Source: DASUAS01 sp963720765 (GTDB taxonomy: Bacteria > Actinomycetota > Acidimicrobiia > IMCC26256 > DASPTH01). Taken from it: 64,000 bases of DNA. Where the stretch lies: contig CAVRGS010000007.1 of assembly GCA_963720765.1 (NCBI GenBank), positions 165,309 to 229,308 on the forward strand, read 5' to 3'. Below the pieces are notes generated by a model, which was given only the letters and a program-made list of their open reading frames with translations, did no database searches and was not told where the DNA came from. A program made the translations under genes and the position numbers. Shown here piece by piece: positions 40,040-48,998 of the stretch (positions are counted from its first letter, which is position 1; the number at the start of each line of letters is the position of its first letter).

Positions 40040-41156
40040 CCTCACTCGCGGGGGTTGCCGAGCGCGCCTCGGCCAGGCGACGGCGTACGCCGTACGACGC
40101 GTCGCCGGGCGCGAGCTGCTCGGCGCGACCGAACGCGTCGGCCGCGTCGGCATCGTCACCCAGCGCGAAGCGGCAGAGACCCAGCAACGCCCATGCCCAC
40201 TCGCCGAACACCCGCTCGTCGTACGACGCGCCGGTGGCGATGATCGCGTCGTCATCGAGTCCGAGCAGCCAGTCGAGCGGTTCCAGCGCGTCGCGCGGTC
40301 GACCGGTGGCGAACGCGAGCCGCGCCGCGGCGAGCTCGATCGAGGGCGTGCGGATGAACTGCTCACGCGCTTCGTGCACCAGCACCTCGAGCTCGTCGTC
40401 GATCACACCGTTCGCGAGCAGATGGTGGATGAGGTCGATGTAGAGCACACGGTCTTCGGGGAGCAGATGATCACGGGCACGGACTCGCGCGATGCCTTCC
40501 TTCCACGTGTCCACTGCGCGTTCGCCGTCGCCGGCAGCTTCGTAGACGCGGGCGAGGTGGTCGTAGACGAAGGGGCGATCGGGACGGCGGGCCAGCTCGG
40601 CGACGAGCAACGGCTCGTCCCGCACGCGCTTGTCGGCGCGATCGCCCTCGTAGCCGAAGTGGCGGATGGTGATGCGGTCGAACGGCTCGATCTGCAGGGC
40701 GTAGGCATCGGCCACGGCGCGGAGCGAGGGCACGACCGTCTCGTGGATCTGCCCCTGGAACCGGATGTCAGGCCGGTTGCGCCACAATCGGTACTCGCGG
40801 AAGGGCGTCCAGCCGACCCGGGGGACGAAGCGCACCCGGAACCCCACGCACGCAGCCGCGCGGTCGAGGTAGGCCCGGGCGTCGTCGAAGTCGCCCTCCA
40901 CCTGCTCGTCGGCATCGACGGAGAGCACCCAGTCACCGGTGGCGAGGTCGAGACTGCGGTTCCGCGGCGCGGCGAAGTCACCCTGCCAAGGCTCGTGCGT
41001 CACGATCGCGCCGTGTCGTTCCGCAACCGCGACCGTGTGGTCGGTGGAGCCGGTGTCGACGACGATGATCTCGTCGACCAGTCCCCGGAGGGACGTCAGG
41101 CAGGCGTCGAGGCCGTTGGCTTCGTCCTTGACGATGATCGCGGCCGACAGTGACAC
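40026..41156 (-). CDS. Family 2 glycosyltransferase with C-terminal helical repeats
   Basis: A 376-residue cytoplasmic GT-A glycosyltransferase of the SunS-like type. N-terminal SAAIIVKDEANGLDACLTSL, the nucleotide-sugar strand IIVVDTGSTDHTVAVAE, and the DxD-like metal motif in VLSVDADEQVEG. A middle segment (WRNRPDIRFQGQIHETV) precedes TPR-like helical repeats (residues about 185-370, e.g. PFVYDHLARVYEAAGDGERAVDTW). Such proteins glycosylate polysaccharides, peptides or lipids; the acceptor is not evident. GTG 41156. Confidence 0.9.
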   Translation of the reverse strand: MSLSAAIIVKDEANGLDACLTSLRGLVDEIIVVDTGSTDHTVAVAERHGAIVTHEPWQGDFAAPRNRSLDLATGDWVLSVDADEQVEGDFDDARAYLDRAAACVGFRVRFVPRVGWTPFREYRLWRNRPDIRFQGQIHETVVPSLRAVADAYALQIEPFDRITIRHFGYEGDRADKRVRDEPLLVAELARRPDRPFVYDHLARVYEAAGDGERAVDTWKEGIARVRARDHLLPEDRVLYIDLIHHLLANGVIDDELEVLVHEAREQFIRTPSIELAAARLAFATGRPRDALEPLDWLLGLDDDAIIATGASYDERVFGEWAWALLGLCRFALGDDADAADAFGRAEQLAPGDASYGVRRRLAEARSATPASEVSRR

Positions 41157-41171
41157 CGCACCCGATCGTGG

Positions 41172-41458
41172 CTAGGGGAGATCGACTGCGGTCTGGTTCG
41201 GCAGCGTGGTCGTGGACGTCGTCGATGTCGACGTCGACGACGTGGTGGTGCTGGCGGTCGCGTTGTTGCCGCTGACCTGCCGACCGCTTGCCGTGGGCGT
41301 CTGCGCGTAGACCGCCCGGATGCCGGTCATGGTGAAGGAGGAGACCACGGGCACGGTGAACCGGCACCGATCGCCAGCTTCTCGAGGGAGGCACGACTCC
41401 CGTCGCCCAATCCCACGGTCACTGCTCCGAAGTCCTCGGACACCTCGAACCCTCCCAC
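41172..41458 (-). pseudogene. Probable remnant of a secreted or linker-containing protein with Ser/Thr-rich tail
   Basis: The stretch upstream of the glycosyltransferase is about 430 bases without an intact gene. On the minus strand it reads VGGFEVSEDFGAVTVGLGDG (from GTG 41458), then after a probable one-base loss at 41381-41388 (CTCGAG) REAGDRCRFTVPVVSSFTMT and a 22-residue Ser/Thr-rich segment ending TTTLPNQTAVDLP. The two parts make one beta-rich polypeptide with a low-complexity tail common in this lineage. No family is recognised. The remaining bases up to 41591 hold nothing I can support. Confidence 0.35.
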
Positions 41459-41591
41459 TCGTGAGCGTGCCAGGCGCGTGGTCGTGACACTACCTGATCG
41501 CGCCGCGCAACGCTTCGACCATCGCCTCGGTCGCGCCCACGGTCAGCGGTGCCCGTGCGCCGTGACGTCCGGCGTCGTGGTGGACGGGCGT

Positions 41592-43979
41592 TCAGCCGCT
41601 GACCGGAGGTGTTGTCTCGAGGATGCCGGCAGCGAGGAGACGGTCGATCTCGTCGTCGTCACGCCCGAGCAGGTCGCGCGCGATCGCCCGGGTGTGCTCG
41701 CCGAGCTCGGGTGCCTGGTGCACGTCGGGGCCGACCATGTGCTCGCCGCGGAACGCGCCACCGTCGAGCCACAACGGGCCGACGCCCGGCTGGTCGATCT
41801 TCACCGCGAACCCGCGCGCCTCGTACTGCGCATCGCTCACCTGTTCGGCACCGGTCAGCATCGGCGCCGCCGGTACGCCCTCGCGCTGACATGACGCGGC
41901 GACGTCGTCCTTCGTGCGGTGCGCGGTCCACTCACCGATGCGCTCGTCGAGCTCGTCGGCGCGCGCCCGGCGGCCGTCGACGTTCGCCAGCGCGGCATCG
42001 TTCGCCCACGCCGGGTTGTCCATCGCCGCGATCAAGCCCTGCCAGTCGGCGTCGTCGCGACACGTGATCGCGACCCACTGCTCCTCACCGTCGCAGCGGT
42101 ACAGACCCCACGGCGCGCCCACCTCGCTGCGGTTGCCGAGCGGCACCACCGAACCCGCAGTCACACCTTCCGCGGCGATGAGGTCGCCGAGCATGCCGAC
42201 GACCGTCTCGACCTGTGCCACCTCGACGTGCACCCCGCGGTTCACGCCCCGGGCGCGCCCGACGAGCGCGGCCAACGACGACACCGCGCCGAGGCACCCG
42301 GCCACGTGGTCGGGATAGATGGACGTCGACCCGGCAGGCGCCTCGGTGTCGGCGTAGTTCCACAGGTGCACGAGCCCACCGGGCGGCTGGGTGCTGGGTC
42401 CGTAGCCCCGCCACCACGACCACGCGCCGTGCGAACCCATGAGCTGGCTCGACACCATCACGAGATCGGGGTTCACCGCCTGCAGCGCCTCGAAGCCGAT
42501 CCCGAGCTTGTCCATGGTGCCGGTGGAGTTGTTCTCGACCACCAGATCGGTCTTGGCCGCCAGCTCGTGCAGGATCGCGACGCCCTCGGGCGTCTTCGCG
42601 TTCACGCCGAACCCGAGCTTGCTGCGGCTCGACGAGGCGAACGACGGGTTGGTCTCGCCGCCGAGCTGCAGGCGCATGAAGTCGGTGTAGGTGCGCGACT
42701 CGACCTTCATGACCTCGGCGCCGTACTCGGCGAAGCGTCGACCGACCTCGACGCCGACCGCGCCGTGGCCGAAGTCCATGACCCGCAGTCCCTGGAGGGG
42801 CGGAGCGGCAACCGGGGCTGCCGCCGATCCGTCGCGAGCCTCGCCCAGATCGGCGAACACCGCATCGGTGTGCTCCCCCACTCCCGGCGGAGGCGCGGCC
42901 GGGCCGGCGCGATCGCCGTCGACCTCGAAGAAGCCCGACGGGATCGGCGCCGTGACGCCCGGCGCCACCTCGCACTCGACGAACGTGCCGCGCGACCCGA
43001 AGTGCTCGTTGGTGATGATGTCGGCGGGCGTGAGCGCGGGCGTGCACACGATGCCCCGCTTCTGGGCCTCGACCGACACCTCCTCCATGCTCATGGTGGC
43101 GAAGTGCGCCTCGAACAACGGGTTGAGCACGGTCTCCGAGATCTCGCGCCGTGCCATGAAGCCGTCGAACGCAGGGTCTTGGAGGTAGTCGGGCTCGCCC
43201 AGCCATTCGCGCATGGCGTGCCACTGACGGATGCTGAGGATGATGAGACGGACGTAGCCGCCCTTGCAGGCGAAGATCGGGTAGATCGGTCCGTTGCCGA
43301 ACCGCACCTCTCCCGCGGGGAACCCGGCTTCGATGCGCGCGGTCGCGTTCGGCAACGCCCAGTCGGCGATCTGCGCGATGGCCTCGTTGGTCGACACCTC
43401 GACGAACTGGCCGGCGCCGGTCTGCTCGCGCTGGTACAGCGCGCACAGGAGCCCGAACGCGCTGGTGACCGACGCGGCGTCGTCGACCAGGTGACCGGGC
43501 GGGAAGATCGGGGTGCGCTCCGGGACGCCGGCTTTGAACGCGATGCCACCGGTGGCCGAGAGCGTGGCGCTGGTCGCGACCCACGCGGCATACGGGCCGT
43601 CGAGCCCGAACGGAGTGAGCGCCCCCACGACGAGGTGCGGGTGACGCGTCGTGAGGTCGCGCACGTCGAACCCCGGCGCCAGCTCCGCGCCCGACGTGAC
43701 GAGCACGTCGGTGTGCGCGAGCAAGTCGTGGAACCGTTCGCGGTCGGTCGTGTCGCCGAGGTCGAGCACGACCCCACGCTTGCCCGCGTTGCGCACCGCG
43801 AACGCAAGCGACACGCCTTCGCGCACGGGCGCCAGACGGCGGGCCGGCGAACCGCCGGGCGGCTCGACCTTCACGACGTCGGCGCCGAGGTCGCCGAGGA
43901 GACGGGCGGTCAGCTCACCGCGTTCGACCGTGCAGTCGACCACGCGCAGACCGGACAGGGGCAGAGGACGCTCGCTCAT
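41592..43979 (-). CDS. Double-domain CaiB/BaiF CoA-transferase
   Basis: A 795-residue fusion with the same two-module plan as the gene at 1124-3595 (modules about 1-380 and 395-795). Each begins with a typical first strand (LSGLRVVDCTVERGELTARLLGDLGADVVKVE; LQGLRVMDFGHGAVGVEVGRRFAEYGAEVMKVE). The residue matching the catalytic Asp is Glu in both (GAGQFVEVSTNEA and RGVHVEVAQVETV). Whether Glu supports the usual mixed-anhydride chemistry is not known to me. ATG 43979 is followed by MSERPLPLSGLRVV. It lies downstream of the YcnI-like gene, separated by a strong palindrome. Confidence 0.9.
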   Translation of the reverse strand: MSERPLPLSGLRVVDCTVERGELTARLLGDLGADVVKVEPPGGSPARRLAPVREGVSLAFAVRNAGKRGVVLDLGDTTDRERFHDLLAHTDVLVTSGAELAPGFDVRDLTTRHPHLVVGALTPFGLDGPYAAWVATSATLSATGGIAFKAGVPERTPIFPPGHLVDDAASVTSAFGLLCALYQREQTGAGQFVEVSTNEAIAQIADWALPNATARIEAGFPAGEVRFGNGPIYPIFACKGGYVRLIILSIRQWHAMREWLGEPDYLQDPAFDGFMARREISETVLNPLFEAHFATMSMEEVSVEAQKRGIVCTPALTPADIITNEHFGSRGTFVECEVAPGVTAPIPSGFFEVDGDRAGPAAPPPGVGEHTDAVFADLGEARDGSAAAPVAAPPLQGLRVMDFGHGAVGVEVGRRFAEYGAEVMKVESRTYTDFMRLQLGGETNPSFASSSRSKLGFGVNAKTPEGVAILHELAAKTDLVVENNSTGTMDKLGIGFEALQAVNPDLVMVSSQLMGSHGAWSWWRGYGPSTQPPGGLVHLWNYADTEAPAGSTSIYPDHVAGCLGAVSSLAALVGRARGVNRGVHVEVAQVETVVGMLGDLIAAEGVTAGSVVPLGNRSEVGAPWGLYRCDGEEQWVAITCRDDADWQGLIAAMDNPAWANDAALANVDGRRARADELDERIGEWTAHRTKDDVAASCQREGVPAAPMLTGAEQVSDAQYEARGFAVKIDQPGVGPLWLDGGAFRGEHMVGPDVHQAPELGEHTRAIARDLLGRDDDEIDRLLAAGILETTPPVSG

Positions 43980-43998
43980 CGGCGCATCTCACCACACC

Positions 43999-44026
43999 CC
44001 GGCCCGGCTGCGCGCAGCCGGGCCGG
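43999..44026 (-). terminator. Perfect 28-base GC palindrome, likely terminator after the YcnI-like gene
   Basis: A perfect 28-base palindrome (CCGGCCCGGCTGC, then its exact complement) starts 7 bp past the YcnI-like stop and ends 19 bp before the CaiB start. It can fold into a 12-13 bp hairpin. There is no U-run, common for GC-rich actinobacterial terminators. Confidence 0.6.
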
Positions 44027-44033
44027 TTCCGCC

Positions 44034-44582
44034 TCAGTGATGGTTCGTGCTGGCGGCGGTGAGCGTCAGCGTGGGAGCCGGGTGATCGGGCTCGGGGGCG
44101 CCCTTCACGGTCTGCTGGATCCAGCTCACGACGTCGCCGTTGCTGTAGGTCTGGATCGCCTTGAACGTGAGCTTGCCGGTCTTGGTCGGCAGCGGGCCCG
44201 CGGAGATGGTGAAGAGGTCGAATTCGCCGGGGTTCAGCCCACCATCGGTGGCGGTCCACGTGATCGTGGAGACCGACTCGGTGACGTCGCCGTCGTCGGT
44301 CCGCACCGGCTTGGCCAGCGTCGTCTTCTCGACCGCGACCGTCCAGCCCGGCATCGGCTTGGTGCTGACGGAAGCGATCGGGTACTTGGTCGGGATCGTC
44401 ACCTCGAGCTTGACGGTGTTGGCATCCGGCTCCTCATTGGGCACGTTGAAGCTCAGCACCTCGAAACCACCCTTCGGCGCGCTCGACGGCGTGACGCTCA
44501 CGTGGGCCCCGGCCGGAAGCGCGGCCAGCGCCACCACCCCCGCCACGAGCGCAGCGAGCACGACGAGACGATTCTTCTGCAC
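44034..44582 (-). CDS. YcnI-like (DUF1775) secreted copper-binding protein
   Basis: A 182-residue secreted protein with a signal peptide (VVLAALVAGVVALAALPAGA) and a mature N-terminus HVSVTPSSAPKGG, giving the N-terminal His expected for the DUF1775/YcnI copper site. Conserved features follow: FEVLSFNVPNEEPDANTVKLEVTIP, PMPGWTVAV, and ITWTATDGGLNPGEFDLFTIS. Homologues bind Cu(II) with an N-terminal His brace and a Trp. GTG 44582 is chosen; the family often carries a C-terminal membrane anchor, absent here. A copper chaperone role is inferred. Confidence 0.85.
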   Translation of the reverse strand: MQKNRLVVLAALVAGVVALAALPAGAHVSVTPSSAPKGGFEVLSFNVPNEEPDANTVKLEVTIPTKYPIASVSTKPMPGWTVAVEKTTLAKPVRTDDGDVTESVSTITWTATDGGLNPGEFDLFTISAGPLPTKTGKLTFKAIQTYSNGDVVSWIQQTVKGAPEPDHPAPTLTLTAASTNHH

Positions 44583-44692
44583 GGATCTCCACCCCTCTGT
44601 GGTCGATGTCGACGATTCAGTCGACCGACGGGGCGGAAAAGTTCCCGGCCTTGGACGGAACGACGACGAGGCGCGAGCGACCGACGGAAGTG

Positions 44693-45013
44693 TCAGTGGC
44701 GCAGCGTGATGAGTCGACCCGACTCGGTCACGTCGAACACCTGACGGATCGAGGCGGCCGGCGACTTCACCGTGAGCGCGATCCCGTGCTCCTCCGCGAA
44801 GCGCCAGGCCTCCACCAGCACGGCCACGCAGGACGAGTCCATCAGCGCGAGGTCGTCCATGTGGATGGCGATCGACGCGGGATGCTCCTTCGCGAGGGTG
44901 AGGAGCTGATTGCGGAACTGGCCCGCCGAGCTGCGATCCATCGCGCCGATCACCTCGACGTCGACGTCGCCCGCGCGACGAGCGATGGAACACGAGAACA
45001 CGGTCTGCGTCAT
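44693..45013 (-). CDS. STAS-domain protein, anti-sigma factor antagonist-like
   Basis: A 106-residue single STAS domain: strands DVDVEVIGAMDRSSAGQF, ASIAIHMDDLALMDSSCVAVLVEAW and ALTVKSPAASIRQVFDVTESG. The DSSC motif holds the Ser usually phosphorylated in SpoIIAA-type anti-anti-sigma factors. No kinase partner is adjacent. It starts at ATG 45013. It may act with a distant anti-sigma kinase, or as a regulatory STAS domain of another type. Confidence 0.88.
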   Translation of the reverse strand: MTQTVFSCSIARRAGDVDVEVIGAMDRSSAGQFRNQLLTLAKEHPASIAIHMDDLALMDSSCVAVLVEAWRFAEEHGIALTVKSPAASIRQVFDVTESGRLITLRH

Positions 45014-45182
45014 GTCCGAGGCCCCCTGGCCGTGCGGCGCCCCTGTGCCCGACGCCGCGTTCGTGCAGGTCAACGGCGCATGCATGCCGTTCCTTGACGC
45101 TTTTCCCCAGCACGGTCGCCGCGATGTGACCCACGCCACCGGCCTGACGCTCGTCCCGCGCGAGCTGTGGTGGACTTCGGGC

Positions 45183-45785
45183 GTGGACGACACCGACGCG
45201 GGCATCCGACGGGTCCCGCTCACGCCCGACAGCTACGACCGACGCTGGGAGGACCTGGCCGCCGCCGGCGCCGAGGTGCACGGCGAGGCCGACCTCGTCG
45301 ACGCGGTGCTGCAGGAGGGGCGCGGGGTCCCGACGGGCCCGATCCTCGATGCCGGGTGTGGCACCGGCCGGGTCGCGATCGAGCTCGCCCGCCGCGGCCA
45401 CACCACTGTGGGTGTGGACGTGGACGACGCGCTCCTCGAACGGGCGCGGAGCAAGGCACCCGACCTCGAGTGGCACCTCGGCGACCTCGCCACCCTGCCG
45501 GACGACGTCGCGCCGGGGCCGTTCGCGGCGGTGGTGCTCGCGGGCAACGTGATGATCTTCGTGGCGCGCGGCACCGAGGGTGCGGTCCTCGCCACGGCGG
45601 CGTCGCGACTCGCGCCCGGTGGTCTCGTCATCGCCGGCTTCCAGCTCACCGGGCGCCTCACACTCGCCGACTACGACGTCGCGGCGGCGGCGGCGGGGCT
45701 CGCACCGGCCGCGCGCTTCGCCACGTGGGAGCGGGCTCCGTTCGCGAACGGCGACTACGTCGTGGCGGTCGACTCGAAGCGGTAA
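45183..45785 (+). CDS. Class I SAM-dependent methyltransferase
   Basis: A 200-residue methyltransferase. Motif I (ILDAGCGTGRVAIELARRG), motif II region TTVGVDVDDALLERARSK, the acidic DLEWHLGDLATLPDD, and motif post-I AAVVLAGNVMIFV are visible. The substrate is unknown; small actinobacterial enzymes of this type methylate diverse metabolites. GTG 45183 is chosen because SYDRRWEDLAAAGAEVHGEAD begins the usual N-terminal helix soon after. Its 3' end overlaps the convergent kdpE by 31 bp. Confidence 0.85.
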   Translation: MDDTDAGIRRVPLTPDSYDRRWEDLAAAGAEVHGEADLVDAVLQEGRGVPTGPILDAGCGTGRVAIELARRGHTTVGVDVDDALLERARSKAPDLEWHLGDLATLPDDVAPGPFAAVVLAGNVMIFVARGTEGAVLATAASRLAPGGLVIAGFQLTGRLTLADYDVAAAAAGLAPAARFATWERAPFANGDYVVAVDSKR

Positions 45786-46456
45786 CCCATCCCCGGCTCG
45801 GTCAAGAAGTACCGGGGTCGGCTCGGTTGGGGCTCGAGCTTGCGGCGAACGTTCGCCATGTGCACCCGGAGGTACGCCGTCTCGTCGTGGTACTCGGGCC
45901 CCCAGACCTCCTGCAGCAGTTGGCGCTGCGACACGAGCTTGCCCTGGTTGCGCACGAGCACCTCGACCAGGTGCCACTCGGTGGGCGTGAGACGCACCTC
46001 GTCCCCGCGCTCCCCGCCGACACCCCGGTGGACGCGCTTCGCGCCGAGATCGATGGTGAAATCGGACGTCGTGACGACGGGCGCCTCCTCGGCGGGGGTG
46101 GCGCGTCGGAGTGCGGCGCGCAGGCGAGCCATCAGCTCGTCCATGCCGAACGGCTTGGTGACGTAGTCGTCGGCGCCGGCGTCGAGGGCCGCGACCTTGT
46201 CGGCTTCGCCGTCGCGCACCGACAGCACGACGATCGGCACCGTGCTCCAGCCGCGCAGACCGCGGATCACGTCGACACCGTCGATGCCCGGCAACCCGAG
46301 ATCGAGGACGACGACGTCGGGGTGGTGACGGGCCGCGAGCGCGAGTGCCTCCTCACCGTCCGCCGCGAGGTCGACCTCATAGCCGCGGGCGCGCAGATTG
46401 ATGCCGAGGGCCCGCAGGATCTGCGGCTCGTCGTCCACCACCAGCACGCGGGTCAT
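45755..46456 (-). CDS. kdpE: KdpE response regulator
   Basis: A 233-residue OmpR-type response regulator of the potassium-responsive system. Receiver: VLVVDDEPQILRALGINL, phospho-acceptor Asp in VVVLDLGLPGIDG, Thr/Lys in VLSVRDGE and YVTKPFGMDEL. C-terminal winged helix: VRLTPTEWHLVEVLVRNQGKLVS, ETAYLRVHMANVRRKLEPQ. It activates the kdpFABC genes. It follows kdpD with a 4-bp overlap (46453-46456), the last gene of the kdp operon. Confidence 0.95.
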   Translation of the reverse strand: MTRVLVVDDEPQILRALGINLRARGYEVDLAADGEEALALAARHHPDVVVLDLGLPGIDGVDVIRGLRGWSTVPIVVLSVRDGEADKVAALDAGADDYVTKPFGMDELMARLRAALRRATPAEEAPVVTTSDFTIDLGAKRVHRGVGGERGDEVRLTPTEWHLVEVLVRNQGKLVSQRQLLQEVWGPEYHDETAYLRVHMANVRRKLEPQPSRPRYFLTEPGMGYRFESTATT

Positions 46457-48966
46457 GCGGCTGCGTCCAGGCTGATCACCATGGTGACGCCGCCTCCCGG
46501 CGTGTCCTCCACCACGATGCGACCGCCCATCGCCTCGACGAAGCCGCGGGCCACCGCGAGGCCCAACCCGACCCCACTGCCGTTCGAGCGGTCGCCGAGC
46601 CGCTGGAAGGGTCGGAACACGTCCTCGCGGCGCGCTGACGGGATCCCCGGACCGCGGTCGACCACCTGCAGCTCGACTCGGTGCTGCGCCGCGCACGCCT
46701 CGATCCGCACCCTGGCATCCCCGGGTGACCACGCGATCGCGTTCTCGACCACGTTCGCGATCGCCCGTTCGAGCAGCGCGGCATCCGCGCGTACGTGCGG
46801 CAGCGTCTCGTCGACGTCGACATCGACCCGGTCGGCCTGCGTGAGCCCGGCGATCGCGACCGGGAGCACCTCGTCGAGGCCGACGTCGCGCATCACGAGC
46901 TGCAGCGCTCCCGTCTGCAGGCGGCTCATGTCGAGCAGGTTGCCCACGAGGTGGTTGAGGCGGTCGGAGCCCTCGTCGATGGTCTCGAGCAGCTCGCGCG
47001 TCGCCGACGGGGTGAAGTCGACGTCGCGCTGCAGCAGGCTCGTGACCGACGCCTTGATCGACGACAGGGGTGTGCGCAGGTCGTGCGACACGGCCGCGAG
47101 CAGCGCGGTACGGAGCTCGTTGGCTTCGGCGAGCCCCTCGGCGCGCTCGGCGTCGGCACGAAGCTCCCGTTGCTGCACCGCGATCGCCACCTGACCCGCG
47201 AACGCCTTGAGCACCTCACGGTCGTCGTCGCCGAGCGCCTCGCCGGAGAGCACCAGCACCTCGGTGCCGTGCAACGGAACCACCACGTCGGCGTCGTCCG
47301 GACGCGCGGGCGCCGTCTCGCCGGCCGAGGCGAGCACGGTCCAGGTGTCGTCGGGCTGCTCACCCAACACGGCGACGTGCGTGGCGTCGAACGCGACCTG
47401 CAGCTGGCTGACCAGCTGTGGGAGCGGGTCGTCGGACGCCGACAGAGTCCCGCTCAACGCGGCGAGGGTCTCGGCTTCGGCGCGCGCTCGCGCCGCGTCG
47501 GCCGTCCGACGCGAGGCGGTGTCGACCAGCAGGCTCACCACGCCGCCCACCACGAGGAAGATCACCAGCGCGACGAGGTTCTCGCCCTCCGAGATCGTGA
47601 ACTCGTAGTACGGAGGAGTGAAGAACCAGTTGGCGAACAGGAACCCGGTGATCGCGCACACGAACGCGGGCACGAAGCCGCCGAGCGCGGCGACCACCAC
47701 CACCACGAGCAGGAACATCAGCAGGTCGCTCGGCAGCGAGAGCGCATCACGCACGTTCGCGAGCACGAGCGTGAGCAGTGGTGGAGCGATGATCGCCAGC
47801 GTCCACGCAACGAGACGACGCCGGGGCGACAGCACCGCGCCTCGCGGGCGGCGCCGGGTGACGTCGATCACCTCGCGCTCCACGTCGTCGCGCTCCGGAT
47901 CGGACGAGATGACGTGGACATCGATGTCGCCCGACGCGCGCAGCACGTTGGTGATCACCGAGCCGCGGAGCAGGTGGGTCCACCGCGACTGACGGCTGGC
48001 ACCGAGCACGATCTGCGTCGCGTTCTCCGCTCGGGCGAACTGCACCAACGCGCCGGCCGGGTCGGCGCTGGCCAGCTCGTGGTACTCGCCGCCGAGCTCC
48101 TGCAGCAGCGCACGCTGCACCCCGAGCGCGTCACCCGAGGTGCCGCGCAGACCGTCGGCCGAGCGCACGTGGACCCCGAGGAGCTGGCTGCGCGCACGGG
48201 CGGCCATGCGCGCGGCCCGACGGATCACGTCGTCGCCGCCGGGCGCACCGGTGATCGCGACGACGACACGTTCGCGCGTCTCCCACGGGCGCGCGATCCC
48301 GTGCGCTTCGCGATACGCCGCGAGCGCTTCGTCGACCCGGTCGGCCACCCACATCAACGCGAGCTCGCGCAGCGCGCCGAGGTTGCCTTCGCGGAAGTAG
48401 TTGGCCAGCGACGCGTCAACCTTCTCCGCCGGGTAGATGTTGCCGTGCGCCATCCGCCGGCGCAGCGCCTGCGGCGTCATGTCGACGATCTCGATCTGGT
48501 CAGCCGCGCGCACCACCGAGTCGGGGATCGTCTCCCGCTGCTTGATGCCGGTGATCTCCTCCACCACGTCGTTCATCGACTCGAGGTGCTGCACGTTCAC
48601 CGTCGAGACCACATCGATGCCGGCGGCGAGGATCTCGTCGACGTCCTGCCAGCGCTTCTCGTTGCGTGACCCGGGCACGTTGGTGTGCGCGAGCTCGTCG
48701 ACCAGCGCGACCTCCGGCTTGCGCGCGATCACCGCGTCGACGTCCATCTCCTCGAACGCCGCGCCGCGGTAGGTCACGACCTGCCGGGGGACGATCTCGA
48801 GCCCCCCGATCTGGGCCGCGGTGTTCGGCCGACCGTGGGTCTCGACGAACGCGACGACCACGTCGGTACCGCGGTCGCCTCGTCGCCGGCCCTCGTTGAG
48901 CATCGCGAAGGTCTTGCCGACGCCGGGCGCAGCACCGAGGTAGATGCGGAGCGTGCCGCGAGCCAT
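46453..48966 (-). CDS. kdpD: KdpD sensor histidine kinase
   Basis: An 837-residue potassium and turgor sensor. Domains: KdpD N-terminal (1-210) with Walker A LGAAPGVGKTFAML; USP-like (about 225-345) RVVVAITGAPGGDDVI; four TM helices of the DUF4118 region (about 385-480); GAF-like segment; HisKA with SHDLRTPLSSIKASV; HATPase with NVVENAIAWSPGDARVRI, DRGPGIP and GSGVGLGLAVARGFVEAM. ATG 48966. It is 32 bp downstream of kdpC. In E. coli-type systems it autophosphorylates under K+ limitation. Confidence 0.96.
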   Translation of the reverse strand: MARGTLRIYLGAAPGVGKTFAMLNEGRRRGDRGTDVVVAFVETHGRPNTAAQIGGLEIVPRQVVTYRGAAFEEMDVDAVIARKPEVALVDELAHTNVPGSRNEKRWQDVDEILAAGIDVVSTVNVQHLESMNDVVEEITGIKQRETIPDSVVRAADQIEIVDMTPQALRRRMAHGNIYPAEKVDASLANYFREGNLGALRELALMWVADRVDEALAAYREAHGIARPWETRERVVVAITGAPGGDDVIRRAARMAARARSQLLGVHVRSADGLRGTSGDALGVQRALLQELGGEYHELASADPAGALVQFARAENATQIVLGASRQSRWTHLLRGSVITNVLRASGDIDVHVISSDPERDDVEREVIDVTRRRPRGAVLSPRRRLVAWTLAIIAPPLLTLVLANVRDALSLPSDLLMFLLVVVVVAALGGFVPAFVCAITGFLFANWFFTPPYYEFTISEGENLVALVIFLVVGGVVSLLVDTASRRTADAARARAEAETLAALSGTLSASDDPLPQLVSQLQVAFDATHVAVLGEQPDDTWTVLASAGETAPARPDDADVVVPLHGTEVLVLSGEALGDDDREVLKAFAGQVAIAVQQRELRADAERAEGLAEANELRTALLAAVSHDLRTPLSSIKASVTSLLQRDVDFTPSATRELLETIDEGSDRLNHLVGNLLDMSRLQTGALQLVMRDVGLDEVLPVAIAGLTQADRVDVDVDETLPHVRADAALLERAIANVVENAIAWSPGDARVRIEACAAQHRVELQVVDRGPGIPSARREDVFRPFQRLGDRSNGSGVGLGLAVARGFVEAMGGRIVVEDTPGGGVTMVISLDAAA

Positions 48967-48998
48967 GATCGAAGCCTACGGAGTCCGGAACTTCGGGA

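Noticed and set aside
41200..41260. GTC-GAC microsatellite-like repeat as a non-coding repeat element
   Set aside because: The periodicity is explained by a Ser/Thr-rich coding tail on the minus strand.
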